From Callipepla californica brunnescens (taxonomy: Eukaryota; Chordata; Aves; Galliformes; Odontophoridae), in NCBI GenBank assembly GCA_023055505.1, contig JALIRH010000003.1, positions 35,218,842-35,282,841 of the forward strand: a stretch of DNA of 64,000 bases. The letters run 5' to 3'. The notes beneath the pieces are model-generated. The model had not been told where the DNA came from and searched no databases. It saw nothing but the letters and a program-made list of their open reading frames with translations. The first letter of the stretch is position 1. Every line of letters starts with the position of its first letter. Position numbers and translations under genes: made by a program. Below, one piece after another: positions 38,422 to 50,366 of this stretch.

Positions 38422-41400
38422 GTAAGTACTCCCCAACCAGTGAAGACGAGGGAGGGCAGATGCAAAAGTCAGAGATACCGAGGGAGCAGAGCTCAGGGAG
38501 GGGTGAGAAATGCTCTGAGCACAGGAAGCCTTCACTTCAGCAGAGCCAGGTGCTGCTAGGGAGGGTTGGGATTGCTGGGAGCAGGCTCCAGTATCCTGCC
38601 ACCCTGTCATGTGCCAGAACAAATTCACCACAATATACTAGTTACTGGGATGGCATTACCCAGCAGCTCCAAAATTATCATTTCATTGTGATAAAAGTGC
38701 AGGAAAGGAGAGTGCTGGGTGGGAAGCTTTACCCAGGCATCCTGGCAAGATCATGCCATGTTACGACTGAGTTCAGCCCGCAGACAACAGGCTTCTGCTC
38801 TGCTTCCAGAATCAGACAGTGCCTGCATTGGGTATTCCTTCTGACAATCCAGAAAGAAAGGGAGATGAGAAGCAGAAATCTACCATATTTCTTAAAGTCT
38901 TTTTTTTTTTTTTCCTTTGCTTTATGGTTCCTGTAGTCTTAGGCCTGTGTATATGATTGTGATGAATCTGCTATTTGGAGCAGTTGCTGAAAAGTAAGAC
39001 CCAATTCAGAAACATCTGGAAAAATCATGAGCAAAATGAATCTGAAAAGCGAAGTCAGGCTCTCCCCTTTTGTTTCCTATTAAGCAGAAAAGGGAAAGAG
39101 AGCAACCCTTGTATTTAGCCGTTCAGGTGTGGTATGCTCAGCACTGCCTGGATGAGCTCCAGCATCACACAACTCCCAACAGTCTCTCAGTATAAGCAAG
39201 AGCTCTTGGAGTCTAATTTTAAAGGCTCATTTCATGTGTTCTTCAATGAAAGCCGTATAGTTAGGGGAACAACAAGCCCCAGGGTGCTTGGTGTCTCTTT
39301 GAGACACATCTTCCCAGCACCACAACCCACCACACAACCGCACAGCAGTAGCCTCTGTGGCTGGAGCTGAGCCTCCTGCCAGCAGCTCACCCCCAGGCAG
39401 CTGTTTTGATCCTTTGCACAGATCCAGTTACTTAGCTTAAGAGAGCACTCAATTAGTTTTTTTTATTTCGCTAATGTTTCAGTCTTTAGCCAACTCACGG
39501 ACATCTTACAGGCTCATGAAAATGCCTCCGAGGCTAAAGAACTCTTCTCGAGGCAGTAATTGCCATTCCCAAGCACTTTCCAAACTGCAGTGACACATTT
39601 GGATCTCATGAATCCACAGCTGAAGTGCCCCCAGCTCCGGGACAGCATGCAGTCACTGAGTGCTTGCGGTTTAACACTATGGGAAAACACAGAGCAGGAG
39701 GGAGATGATGCCTCTGGCTTGCAGGGGAATCAGGAAGCTGAATTTGGGAAGCAGGAATATATTTCCATATGCATTTCTCAAACACACTCGGGGTATATTT
39801 GTTAACGAAGGCTCTGCAAAAAGCACTGCTTGATCTTCAGTAGCCACAGGTGGCCAGTATCAGACTGCACATCATTTGCCAGTTGAATAAAAGAAAAGCT
39901 AGTGTGCTTTCTCTGTGGGGACATCTCCTACCCCTGGCTCCTGATGTAAACCACAGGCCATCTGCGTGGTAAGGTGGCCCTCTCAGCTTCCCTGGGCTAC
40001 AGGGACAGGAGATGATAATCGGATCTCTCAGCTCAAAGGACATGCCGCCTCTGCTGAGCTAACTGCTCAGTGTGGGAATAGGAGGTGACGGGCAAAGGTT
40101 TCAGGAGCAGTTCAAAGCGGTCAAATAATCGATACGGAGGCAGAGGAGCAATGGTGGGGTTCACAGCTAAACAGATAAGGTGTCCTGTCACGTTTGACCT
40201 ATTTCACAGCATCAGCATCACTTCTGCTCCAGTTATCCTTTAAGTGATGCACTGGATCCTGTTACCACTGGAGAAAAGGAGGTGAACATCAGAGTCTTCC
40301 ACTGAGGTGTTAAATGGGCTCCAGCACAGGTTCTATTAGCAAGTTCCAGTGTAACTCTTCTGTAATATTTCTAAAGAAAAGCTGAGGAAATAAACTAAAT
40401 TGTGCAGGGCGGACTGTCACTGGGATGCTGGATGTTACATACCTGTGAGTGCACCCAGAGGCATCCCCTGTACTCACCTTGTGCCAGGCAGCCTTGCCCT
40501 GTGGGACAGTAAGGCAGGGCTCCCTCGCTGCGTCACTACACACTGACTACTGATGTGTTTGGGACTGCAGCAACCTGTCAGGCTGGAGCAGGTAGGCAAA
40601 GCAGGCAGACTCAGTGCCCTAGGAGTTCAGCAATCTCAGTTTGATTGTAAGATGAGTCTGTGCTTCTGGAAAAACAGCCATACTGCTCAGCAGGTATTTG
40701 CAAGATCCTGTCCCAAAGAGTTCTGCTTGCTCCCAACCCTTCTGTCCGAACACCTGTGGAAGGTCAGCCCCATATACCACTGCATACAACTGGGAAGAAG
40801 CAGATACCCTAGGTGATTGCCAGCAGCACTCTGTAAGCACATTGTATAACAGATGCAAGGCCGTTAGTCAGTGAAGAGGCAGGCAATGAGGAGCTGGTCT
40901 GGATGAACCAAGGGCGAAGGCAAAAGCAGCCACAATGGACACTTCCTCAGACTACACCAGCACATCAGGACACAAGTACCCCCAATTTTTTGTGTTTTGG
41001 TGCTTGGGAGCACATTGCTGCAAAAGTGTTGCTGCTTCTACTTGTGGCACAGACCAACTCTTTTGCCTGAGGTGAAATGCGAATGTGTGCAAGAGCATGA
41101 TCTCTGATGCTGCACGAGGTGTTTTTCACAATCACATCTCCATGCACTTGTTTCCTTCTCAGGAGTTGTTCTTACACTGTGTCTCAAGGATCCTGTAGGG
41201 TAAAGACCCAAATCGTGATATTTAGAAATATGGCAGCAGTCTGTCTTTCTGCTTTATTGTGCAGAATCTTCCCATGCTACGTTGAAACATGAGTGATGTA
41301 GCTGGGATCCTTGCCCAGAATTCAGTGGTCTCTGCTCTCTGCATTACTGGCCAGGAACAAAGACATTTGGCTATGCACTACTTCAGCTGTGTGACTGATT

Positions 41401-43164
41401 CAAAACCAGTATGGCTGGAATTTCCTCCAGAGGACTCCCAGTTAATCTCATGAGGAATGGTGAAGGTGGCAGGAGAAACTTCCCACATTCAGTTCCCTGC
41501 ATCTCAGTGCTGATCTCCTGTCCCACCTGGGAAACATAGTGCAGCCCATTACATCTCGGATGACCTCTAAATGCCTCAAGAGCGAGGCTCGCAATGAGTC
41601 AGGATGTGTTCCCTGGTGGATTTCAAAGCATACAGGCACGTTTCAGTCCCTGGATGAAGAAGCTCACAGAAATTTCAGATTTGGTTTGAAATGAATAATG
41701 AATAGTTACTGCTGAGCAGGTGAACGAACGCATGGAGCTTGGATCCCCACCTCTGCTCCTGGATCACTTGACTAATGTGCTCCCTTTTGACACTGCTTTT
41801 CACTTCTGCAGTGCCCCTGTTGTAGCAGCAGTGCTATAATCCCTCTCTCCTTGATGGCTCCTAGCTAACACTGCATCTGAGCTGAGGCGTTTGGACTAAC
41901 CTTTTCTTCATGGATGCTTTTTTGCAAAGGGACTGAACTGAGGAACTGCAGTCTTCCAGAACATCACCTTCAGTTGAGCTGGTTGGAAAGTTCAGAAGTC
42001 ATTTGGAGGGAGCAGACAATGATCATCTAGGCTTTGTTTCCATGTGAAGCAATGCTTTAAAAGCCCCACAGGTCCAAATTTATGGAGGCTCCTTTCACAC
42101 TTAGGATCCCTCAGTCTGTCGTCCCTGGTTTGGCCAGTTTGTGCATTTGCTTTTCTTCTTGCATCCACACAAGAAGCCTAGCAGGGACAAGGACCCTCTG
42201 CCTCTCAGCTCTGTAACAGCCTCAGCTTTCTGACTTCCCTGCATGCTCCTGCACAGTTCCTGATTGAGCCTCCCAATTTCCAGGCTCTCTCCCATGGTTG
42301 GAACAACAGAAAGCCAGACAGGTTTCTCCAGGGTAGGACGCCCCAGGTCTGCTGCCACCTCCTGGCTCCCCCTCCAACTCAATGCTATTATCCTAACATT
42401 TTTCTTCTCAAATGTAAGGACAGCATATGTCTGGATCTGCAATTACAAGTTGTATCTTTGTGAATCGCCAAGAAACGAATGCTCCTTGATCCAGCCCATG
42501 TGTTGCTTCTTCCCCCTGGTGCCAGAGCATATGATGTGAGCGAGGCTCCCAGCCCACCTCTGCAGATGAGAGCTCTGCTGAAAGTAACACTCGGGTGTGC
42601 GAGCTCAGAATAACGCAGCGCTGCTCCCCTTCCTCTCTCTCTGTGCTCTCTGCGGTGTGAACCACAGGCAGACCTGGGCCGCCCCACTCCCGGCACGTTT
42701 TGTTGCAGGGCACCCCGCTGGCAGCTGGCTCCTGGCGAAGGAAGGAGGGTTCCCCCCACCACTGTGGGCAGGGACATCCCCCAGGGGCCAGCTGGGGCAG
42801 CACCCAGCACCCCACTGCCTGGGCACGCCTGAGCCGGCAGCTTTCCCAGAGCTGCTGCTTACTTTAGGTCATGCATTCCATTGTCTGTTGGGGGAAATTA
42901 TTTTCTTTCCCCAGCTGAAGAACATTAACGGCATTGAAATAATAAGAGATTTAGAGCATCCCCCGTGTTTACACAGCAACATGCCACAGTGACAGGCACA
43001 ATGAAAATAGCTAAACACTGAGATAACTTCAACACTTGGACCGATGGAAAAAAATGCCAACATTTTTCCCATTCCAAATTCTTTAGAGTAATCTCATTTG
43101 ACCTCCAGCACAATGCGTGCTTTAATGATGCCTGAATAATTACTGGGCAAGGAATTAACTCCCA
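38422..43164. other. Intergenic, no gene recognised
   Basis: An AATAAA at about 39887 on plus is the nearest possible polyadenylation signal to the candidate exon at 38278. The stretch 39420-39620 has AT cores and an element-like look. Frames up to 193 codons show no family motifs. Confidence 0.5.
39011..39020 (+). promoter_or_regulatory. Perfect match to the ZBTB18 (RP58) motif AACATCTGGA
   Basis: The ten bases AACATCTGGA equal the published ZBTB18 recognition sequence. A 9/10 variant, AACATCTGGC, lies at 22022-22031. ZBTB18 is expected nearby from mammalian gene order but is not in the window. A single ten-base match in 64 kb has little weight alone. Confidence 0.2.
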
Positions 43165-43240
43165 CCGTAGGTTAACACACTCACTTTCACCCAGAAGACC
43201 TGGGCTCAAATCCTGAATAAGTCAAATGGCTTTGGTGATC
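43165..43240 (+). mobile_element. Possible ancient tRNA-derived SINE remnant (MIR-like)
   Basis: The segment gacctgggctcaaatcctg carries a near-consensus RNA polymerase III B box, GGCTCAAATCC at 43203-43213. It is preceded by gttaacacactcactttcac in the place where MIR-type SINEs carry gtggttaagagcac. The downstream match is weak and the call rests on eye comparison. A chance B box is possible. It does not fold as a complete tRNA. Confidence 0.35.
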
Positions 43241-46200
43241 TCATTCTCATTCCTCCCAGCCCTTTGTTTGCAGCCCATGAGGTGACACAGTGGGTGTCCT
43301 CCTGTAGAGAGAGGCCTGGCACTCAGCCTGCAGAGGTGCTGCAGGTCAGACACGGGATACATCAGCAAAAGCCAGAAAGCCCTTCCTGGTGCAGGGTCTC
43401 GGCCCCTTCCCATCCCTGCCCTGAGTGCAGGAGTCAGGTGGGGAGTGCATCTGGAGAGCGGCAGCACCTCACACCACCTCCGGGATGTCAAACATGAGCT
43501 GCTTTCAGACACCCTGATGTCAAAAAAAAAAAAAAGTACCATTTTTGACTGCGGAGCAGATGTTTGAAGACAAACTGCCTCACAGTGTGACCAGCTCCAG
43601 ATTTGTCTCGCCAGTTTTATGAGTGGGAGAGCAAATGGGATTCGTGCAACCTGTGGGAGGTCTTTGCCAGGTGGCTGTGCTGGCAGTGTTCTGTGCATCC
43701 TATGGAAAGCAGCACCTACAGGGAACCTGAAGCAAAACCAGCCCTCTGATGCCGTGCATTCCCTGCATTTTGTTTCTGCTTGCTGCTAAGGACACTTTGA
43801 CAACATGGAACCTCTGACTGGCATTTCCAAATTCTGTCACCAAAAGCTAAATGCCTGCCACCTGTACTGGAGCCCACAAATGACATCAGCAAAAGCTCAA
43901 GTGCTGGATAGCTACAAAAATCACATCACTTGTGCCCACAAGCTCTGCTGAGGTTAAGCACATTGAAAGGCTGCTTTGTTTTCTCTCTTTTTTCTAATTA
44001 AGTATCTCCTTCTGAGACCATACCCAAAACACAGTAACATCACAATTGCAGTGGAAATAACTGAATCAGAACGCTCTATTATTTCACCTTCAACAATGTA
44101 GGCAGCCAAACTAGAAGGTCAGTGAAGCAAAGAGCATGTTCCCATGCAAATAAAACTGCCATTCACAACAGTGCTCCACCCTATATCAGAGTAAAACAGT
44201 CTTAAAATTTTCCTGTGAAGCCTCGTTCAGAGTGTAGACATCCTAGGAATAAGTAAACGTACTAGGAATAAGATTAGTATGGACAAGCTTGAACAAATCT
44301 GTGCTGTTCTTTCCTGTAAGGTGATGCCACAGTCTGAAGGGCTGCAGAGTGACATGAGGATAGCTCTGCAGCATCTGCTGGGGACACCCCAGTCACAGGA
44401 TGCACCAACAGGAGTTCATGCCCTTGTTTCAATAGCAGTGGGACACTATCCCATCTTTTCATGTTCTTGATGTGCTTATTAACAAGTCAATCTTTTCTGT
44501 GAACACATGATACTGAAACACTCAGGAAAAGGTTTGTGTGCTGGTTATCAAACCAATGAGCATTGCCTGCACACTGCCTGCTCCCACCCTACTTCACATG
44601 TGAAACATGGGGGTCATGTTCGTGCTGCATTATGCAGCCCAAGTGGTGGCTGTGAAGCCCCACACCCTGGGGCTGCTGGTGCAGTGCTGTGTGAGGTGTC
44701 ACAAGTACCTCCAGGGGTGTGCAGAGGATCAACCCAAGTGGCTCCCACTAGCAAGCAGGGATGGAAAGAGGTGTGGGAGGGCCAGGATCCCTTTCCCAAC
44801 TGTGAGGATCAGCTGCTCTCACCTTTGGAAAGCACGTGGCCCAGTGCTGCCTCTCCAAGTATGAAAGTGTACATTCATCATGCCATGGCTTGCTGCCCTA
44901 ACCCCACAAGACTGGGCAGGACGGGAGGCATGTGCCCCTATGTACATGCACACAGCAGTGACAGCCAGGTAACCCAACAGGGAGAGCTCAGCTGCCTAGG
45001 AGTGTCACAGCAGCTCCCTGGATGAGAGTCACACAAGCCAGGCACAGCCAGGACATGAAGAAATCCTCAACTGAGAGCATGCTACCCATCCCCAAAACGT
45101 GCTCCTACAAGGAGGGGTGACACCAAAGGGAACAGTACAAGCTCACCCTGGCCCAGCACATTTCATCACACACCAGGGAGACGCAGAGGTCAGAAAGAAG
45201 AAGCACTTCACATTTCTGCAGCACACGATCTGCACGACGTTGGCCCACACTACCGTCTGCAGATGAGGAAACCAAGCTGAAGCAAAACACTACAATAACC
45301 ACAGGCACCAGGTTCCACACAGGATGGCGGGCAGCACAGCCCTGCTTCCAGCCTGTGCCCCCGCTAGGTCTGCCACCTGCCCCAGCAGCCCCGCACTCCA
45401 CGCTGTGTGTGCTCTCCCTGTTTGCACACATGGATTTAAAGCATCTCCCCCGGTTTCTCTGCAAATTGCTGCATTCAGATGAAGTGGCAGCTGCTGTAAT
45501 TAAGATACAGTTAATTACATATCCCCTTAATTGCCATGATAGGATTTTGTCAATTTGGTAAATAAGAACTGCGAGGTTTCTTCCGGCAAGTTGAGCCCCC
45601 GTGTGGCACAGGCGTGCCTGGCTCACCCCCAGCAAAGGCCGAGCACCAGGCTGGGTGAAATGCCCACCCCACAGAGCCAGGGCCCTCTCACTGCAGCACC
45701 AGGGGGACGAGTCCCCACCTGTACTGAGCAAACACTGCTTAAGGGGGGGAGAGACTGAAGGTAAAGGGGTGGCAAAATGCAAAGATCAACTCTGACCTTG
45801 GCCAGCCTGTTTCTGAGGCAGGCTGTGCAGCAGCGACTGCAGCCTTGTGGTGCTGCAGACAGCAGGAAGCCGGGTGGGTGGGAGGCACCAGGTATGGGAC
45901 ACGTGTGTGAGGGCTGTGGATCTGCCTTTCTGCGACTTAGCATACAGAGCTGTCAGCCACATTATTAATGAGCAGGGTGTTTTCACACAAATAACAAAAA
46001 ATCACCTCATCAGAGGTTACCTACAGTTACCTCAGATTTCATCATTACTTATAAATACGTAATGATTTAGTTAGAAATTAATCAAAACATTGTGTTTGCC
46101 TCCCAAGCCCTCATCCAGTGAGCAAACCCAACCTTTTATTTTGATGGGAAGGAACATAAGGCAGAGGCCTCACAGCCATCCTTCCTGGGGCCTGACTCAG

Positions 46201-47000
46201 TGCAAAGGAGCCCCTGCCTCATTCCCAATGCTCCCCAGGGCCCCTCCACCACCCCTCAGGCCCTATACAATACCACGCTGGCCTGCCAGAACCTGTGTGC
46301 TTCCTGCATTATCATCCTCTGCTTCTCTGCTCAGCAATCAGCAGGATGCTCTCCTCAAGCACTAACAAACCACTGATATCAATTCCAACAGCAACACGTC
46401 CCAGCTTGCAGGGTGTACCACTGTGAGCAAGCAAAGGAATGCGGTCTACAGAGACCTGCACTGGGGTAGGCCCACAACAGGACAGCAGGATAAAAGTCAC
46501 ACCCTGGGAAGCAATTCACCACCAACAAACCAGCAACATACTTTTAGCAAATGGGCACTGCTTCCACACGGTTCAAATTCTTCATTAGTAAAGCAGCAAC
46601 AGAATAGAGATACACTCAGTAAACACGCAGGTGCAGTAAAGCTAAGAAGAACTGGAGGGATGTTAGAGAACAGTGCAGCAGTTCAGAACTGTTTCAACAA
46701 ATCTGAGAAGAGGTCTGAGAAAATAACAGGCTGCAGGAAGGACTCTACATGGAAGCAAAAATAAAATACCAATTAAGCAAACTCAGAATGGGATGAGACA
46801 TAAAACAGCAAGTCTATTCCATCAGAAAGGTGGAAAATATCACACAGGAATCCGTAATTAGATTTCCTGATGATGTAAATAAGATATGTGATGCCATCCA
46901 TCCCTTCTACCTGACATTACAAGCATCAGCAGATAAAACATGTCTGCCATCAGGTCCCAACTCCCAGAGTTTGGAGAGTCACAAAGAGCCTTAGAGATCT
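43241..47000. other. Intergenic with one AT-core cluster
   Basis: Apart from the AT-core cluster at 45497-45533 the stretch holds no recognised feature. A 225-codon minus-strand frame crosses the cluster and is judged spurious. Confidence 0.55.
45497..45533. promoter_or_regulatory. Homeodomain-type motif cluster, candidate enhancer core
   Basis: Three AATT cores fall in 37 bp: TAATTA at 45497-45502, TTAATTA at 45511-45517 and TTAATTG at 45527-45533. They lie in an AT-rich island of about 150 bp (45421-45575) flanked by GC-richer DNA. Such clusters are typical of developmental enhancers. Conservation was not tested. Confidence 0.3.
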
Positions 47001-47080
47001 CTAAGAACTACCTTCAAACAAAACCTGAGAGAACTGAAATCTAAAAACTACCTTCAAATGAAGCCTGAGAGAACTGGAAT
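47001..47080 (+). repeat. Tandem duplication, two 40-bp units
   Basis: Units 47001-47040 and 47041-47080 align without gaps with five mismatches, about 87 percent identity. Each begins CTAA(G/A)AACTACCTTCAAA. No further copies are seen on either side. Confidence 0.8.
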
Positions 47081-47510
47081 TGATCAGCCTGAGGAAAAAA
47101 CTGAGCCAGCAAGTACCCAAAACATTGCTGCAGAAATTAAGGGGAATAATCTGTCCTCCATGTCCACTGTGAATGGAGCACCACACAAGCTTAAAATGGC
47201 AGCAGGAAGGATCCAAATATATATCAAATTTTCTAAATGGCAAAACACCAGAGCAGGTCCTCTGGGAGGTTGCAAAGCCTCGTGGCAGGAGGCCGTGCAA
47301 GTACCTGCCTCCATCAGCACAACCATCCTTTGGTTCTTCCTGTCACCTCAGGCCCCCACTGATGGGTGGGCCCCTCATGGTCCTCCTTGGTCCCAGAGAG
47401 GCAAACAAAGCTCTTCCTCCTTCCCTGCCCCACCTCATCCTCCCTGAGGTCACCCCACTCCACTTCTGAGGTGTAGCCTCTAGCTCCTATGACAGAATGC
47501 AGTGTAAAAA

Positions 47511-47523
47511 AATATATATATAT
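47511..47523 (+). repeat. Short (TA)n repeat
   Basis: Six TA units follow a short A run. Confidence 0.7.
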
Positions 47524-50348
47524 GTGCCCAGACTCAAACTACAGGAAGCATCACAAAGTCCCACACAGTGAGGTAAAGAGTTTTGTTCCATCAGCTTCAC
47601 CAGGGACAGGGAGCCCAGGCAGGCAGCAGGTTCTGCACTGCCTCACCGTCCCTTTGCGATTCATCTCGTCCATAACATCACGGTGCATGAACAAGGGAAG
47701 GAAAGCTTGTGTTACAGTCTCCATCTTCACCCAATCTGCAAACAGAAACGCCACTCGGTAAAATAACTGGGGCGAGCTTTCCCAGTCCTGGAAAGCAGGA
47801 TGGATTTCATCCTGAAAAGTAAATCATTTTCCAGCGTGCTAGGTTAGAGAACTTTCAAAAGGAGGGTGAGGGTATTTTTAAATGTCTGCTTATCATTTAG
47901 CACTAACAGGGCGATTACAGATGGTCCTGCAACTTTAATTGCGTGACTCTGGCATTTGCATGCACTCTTTTCCTTGCCTGTCACAGGCTTCCTGCAGGCC
48001 CCTACACGAATCACTTCACCTGCCTGAGGTTCTCTCCTTCCTGCTGCGCTTTCTATGCCTTGTCTGCTCAGACCAAAGCCACGCTGCTCACAGCATGCTA
48101 AGATTTTACTACACTGAGGCTTCTGAGACTCACAGCAATGTTACAAGAGAAAGCTGTAAACTGGGCCTGCGTGTGGCAGATGTTGTAAATACTCCTGGCT
48201 GTACCCAGGATGGACAATTTTTGAGACAGGAGCCTTTAAACCCTATGTCTGGGAGAAAGATTGTCAATTTTGTGGTATGCTGACAGCACCACTGGCACCA
48301 CACGATGCTTAGTGACATGAATAAACAACTCCAGTTGAAGGAAGGAGGCAAGGTGCAACTTCCCCCTTTTCCCATAGGGGAGTGTATGAGGAACACTTTC
48401 TACTGAAGTCACACTAAGGGCAAAACCAGGGAAGAAACACCCGTGGGGAGGAGTTAGGGAAAGGAGAGGAATCTCTGTTGGTGCTGCTGACTATGATGAG
48501 GACAACAGTTGTGCAGAACTGGCTGACAGGGATATGGAAATGTTAGTAAATATAACAGTGATTCTCAACAGCTCATATTGTGTGTGAGTGTTGGAGTTGT
48601 CACTTTTGTATGTTGTATAGCTACATTTTCCAAGATTGACTGAAATTATCTAAAGCATGAAAATACATTCTTTTGTAGACTGAATTGGATCAGGGGATTT
48701 TACATAGTGTTGTGCAACTAAGAGGAAGACTCACTGTTCTTAAGTTTTAGACAAACTATGGATGTACTTGAGGAGTTTCTAAGATAGCAGTGCCACAGTG
48801 CCGTCCAAAACAGTGGTCTGCGACTGAGAACTGATCCTAACATCGAACTCCTCAGGCTGCAGCATTAATTCACACTCCAGAGAAGTAGTTGCCATGGAGA
48901 GCCCAAAACAATTCACTGACTCCAATGGACAAAATACAGAAAACATCTACTTTTGTTTTCCAAATATTGGTGACTCACTGTTTTGTACGTAACAGCCAAA
49001 TTTCATTCCTCAGGAGGTAAAATAAATTATAACTTAATTGTGACAAATAGGTAGGCCATCAGACTCACTGATGTAATGAATCAGTCTGCAAAGAAATTCT
49101 GCTTCGAGTCACGTTAAAGCACTGTTGCCCTGAATTACAAAACACTGCCTAAGCATGTTAACTACTTCCTGCCTTAGTCTGTACTACTGATATTGTGCAG
49201 CTCGTTCTACAAACACCCACAGCTCTGCAAAGGTACAGCATTTTGTAGAACCTTTACTTTTACACATACATTCCAGTTCTTTTCTTCCTGTAGCCATTTC
49301 CTGGGGGATTCCTAATAGATACGCTATTCCACAGAGGGTTTGGGTACTGAAACAGAGATCAATGCATTCAGTCATATAAGCAAGTTCTCTCAGGTCTATC
49401 GGTAGACTGTGCCTATAATCAGCATCATTACAACATCTCAACAACTCCTAATGATTTTCTATGACTCTGGCCTGAAAGAGAACCCATTTAGAGTAAACCA
49501 AAATCACATCCAGAGGCTTTTGGCCATACGAGAATTGATGCGTGCCTTGAATTTATTAAGTAACCAAGAATCAAGGACAAAAATTGCTCGGGAAGTGTGG
49601 GGGGGGTAGAATCCTCCAAGACAATTTGTTTAACAGCACATCAACTTCAAAACTTGCCTACGTTTTATTTAATATGTTGTATGCTCTTTCAGTTGAGGAG
49701 TCGAGGCTTTAAAACTCCTAATAATATAAACTAATCCAGTTAGTTGCTCAACAGCAAGATGCACAACTCTTATCATGCTGATTACAAGTCAGATGGAGCC
49801 AACAGAACAATACTGAATTATTAAGGTCTTACCGCACATTCTCAGCCTGTTAGCATCTATTAGATTACAGTGCATTACAGCAAGTGCTCGTTTCAGCTGG
49901 AGATTAGAAAGTACACTTATAATGCTGGCTACTCTTCGGGTGGATCATAGTATTTACATACCATATGTCAGCACGAGATTACAGAATGATTCATGCTTTT
50001 TTTTTTTTTTTTGCCTAGGCCTTTCAGTAAATCGCAAGCAGCACCAGTAAACTATAAAGCCAGAAGTCCCTTTCAACCTGACTTTGACAATTCAGCTCTC
50101 AGGAAGCATGTTCATTTCCAAACATATAATGAGAAAGCCCACAGCTGACTGGTACAACCAAACTTCCTACAAGGCAGCATTTGACTTGCCTTATCTGAAA
50201 ACAGGCAAGCAACACATGCTGTACTGCATGCACTACTTCTTGGCAAGAAGGGCACGAAAGATGAACCAGGCAGGTTCACTCTGCTGCAAGTGTTCTTTTT
50301 CAATGCAATTTAAGCTGATTGAAAGCGATCAGTGCCTCACTTTTATTC

Positions 50349-50366
50349 ATTTATTTATTTATTTTT
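50349..50366 (+). repeat. (TTTA)n microsatellite
   Basis: About four TTTA units followed by TTTTTCCC. Confidence 0.8.

Noticed and set aside
38355..38936. A 193-codon plus-strand open frame as an intact gene
   Set aside because: The frame runs through a good donor site at 38422, ends in a low-complexity phenylalanine-rich tail from a T run and matches no family. Only the splice-bounded first part is kept as a candidate exon.
45160..45300. Possible reverse MIR remnant (gtctgcagatgaggaaacca)
   Set aside because: Only about 20 bases resemble the MIR 3' core. The flanks do not, so the match is too short to support a call.
45105..45782. A 225-codon minus-strand open frame, the longest in the window
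   Set aside because: It passes through the AT-core cluster and non-repetitive DNA, shows no domain, signal peptide or family motif, and other frames overlap it. Its length is compatible with chance in moderate-GC DNA.
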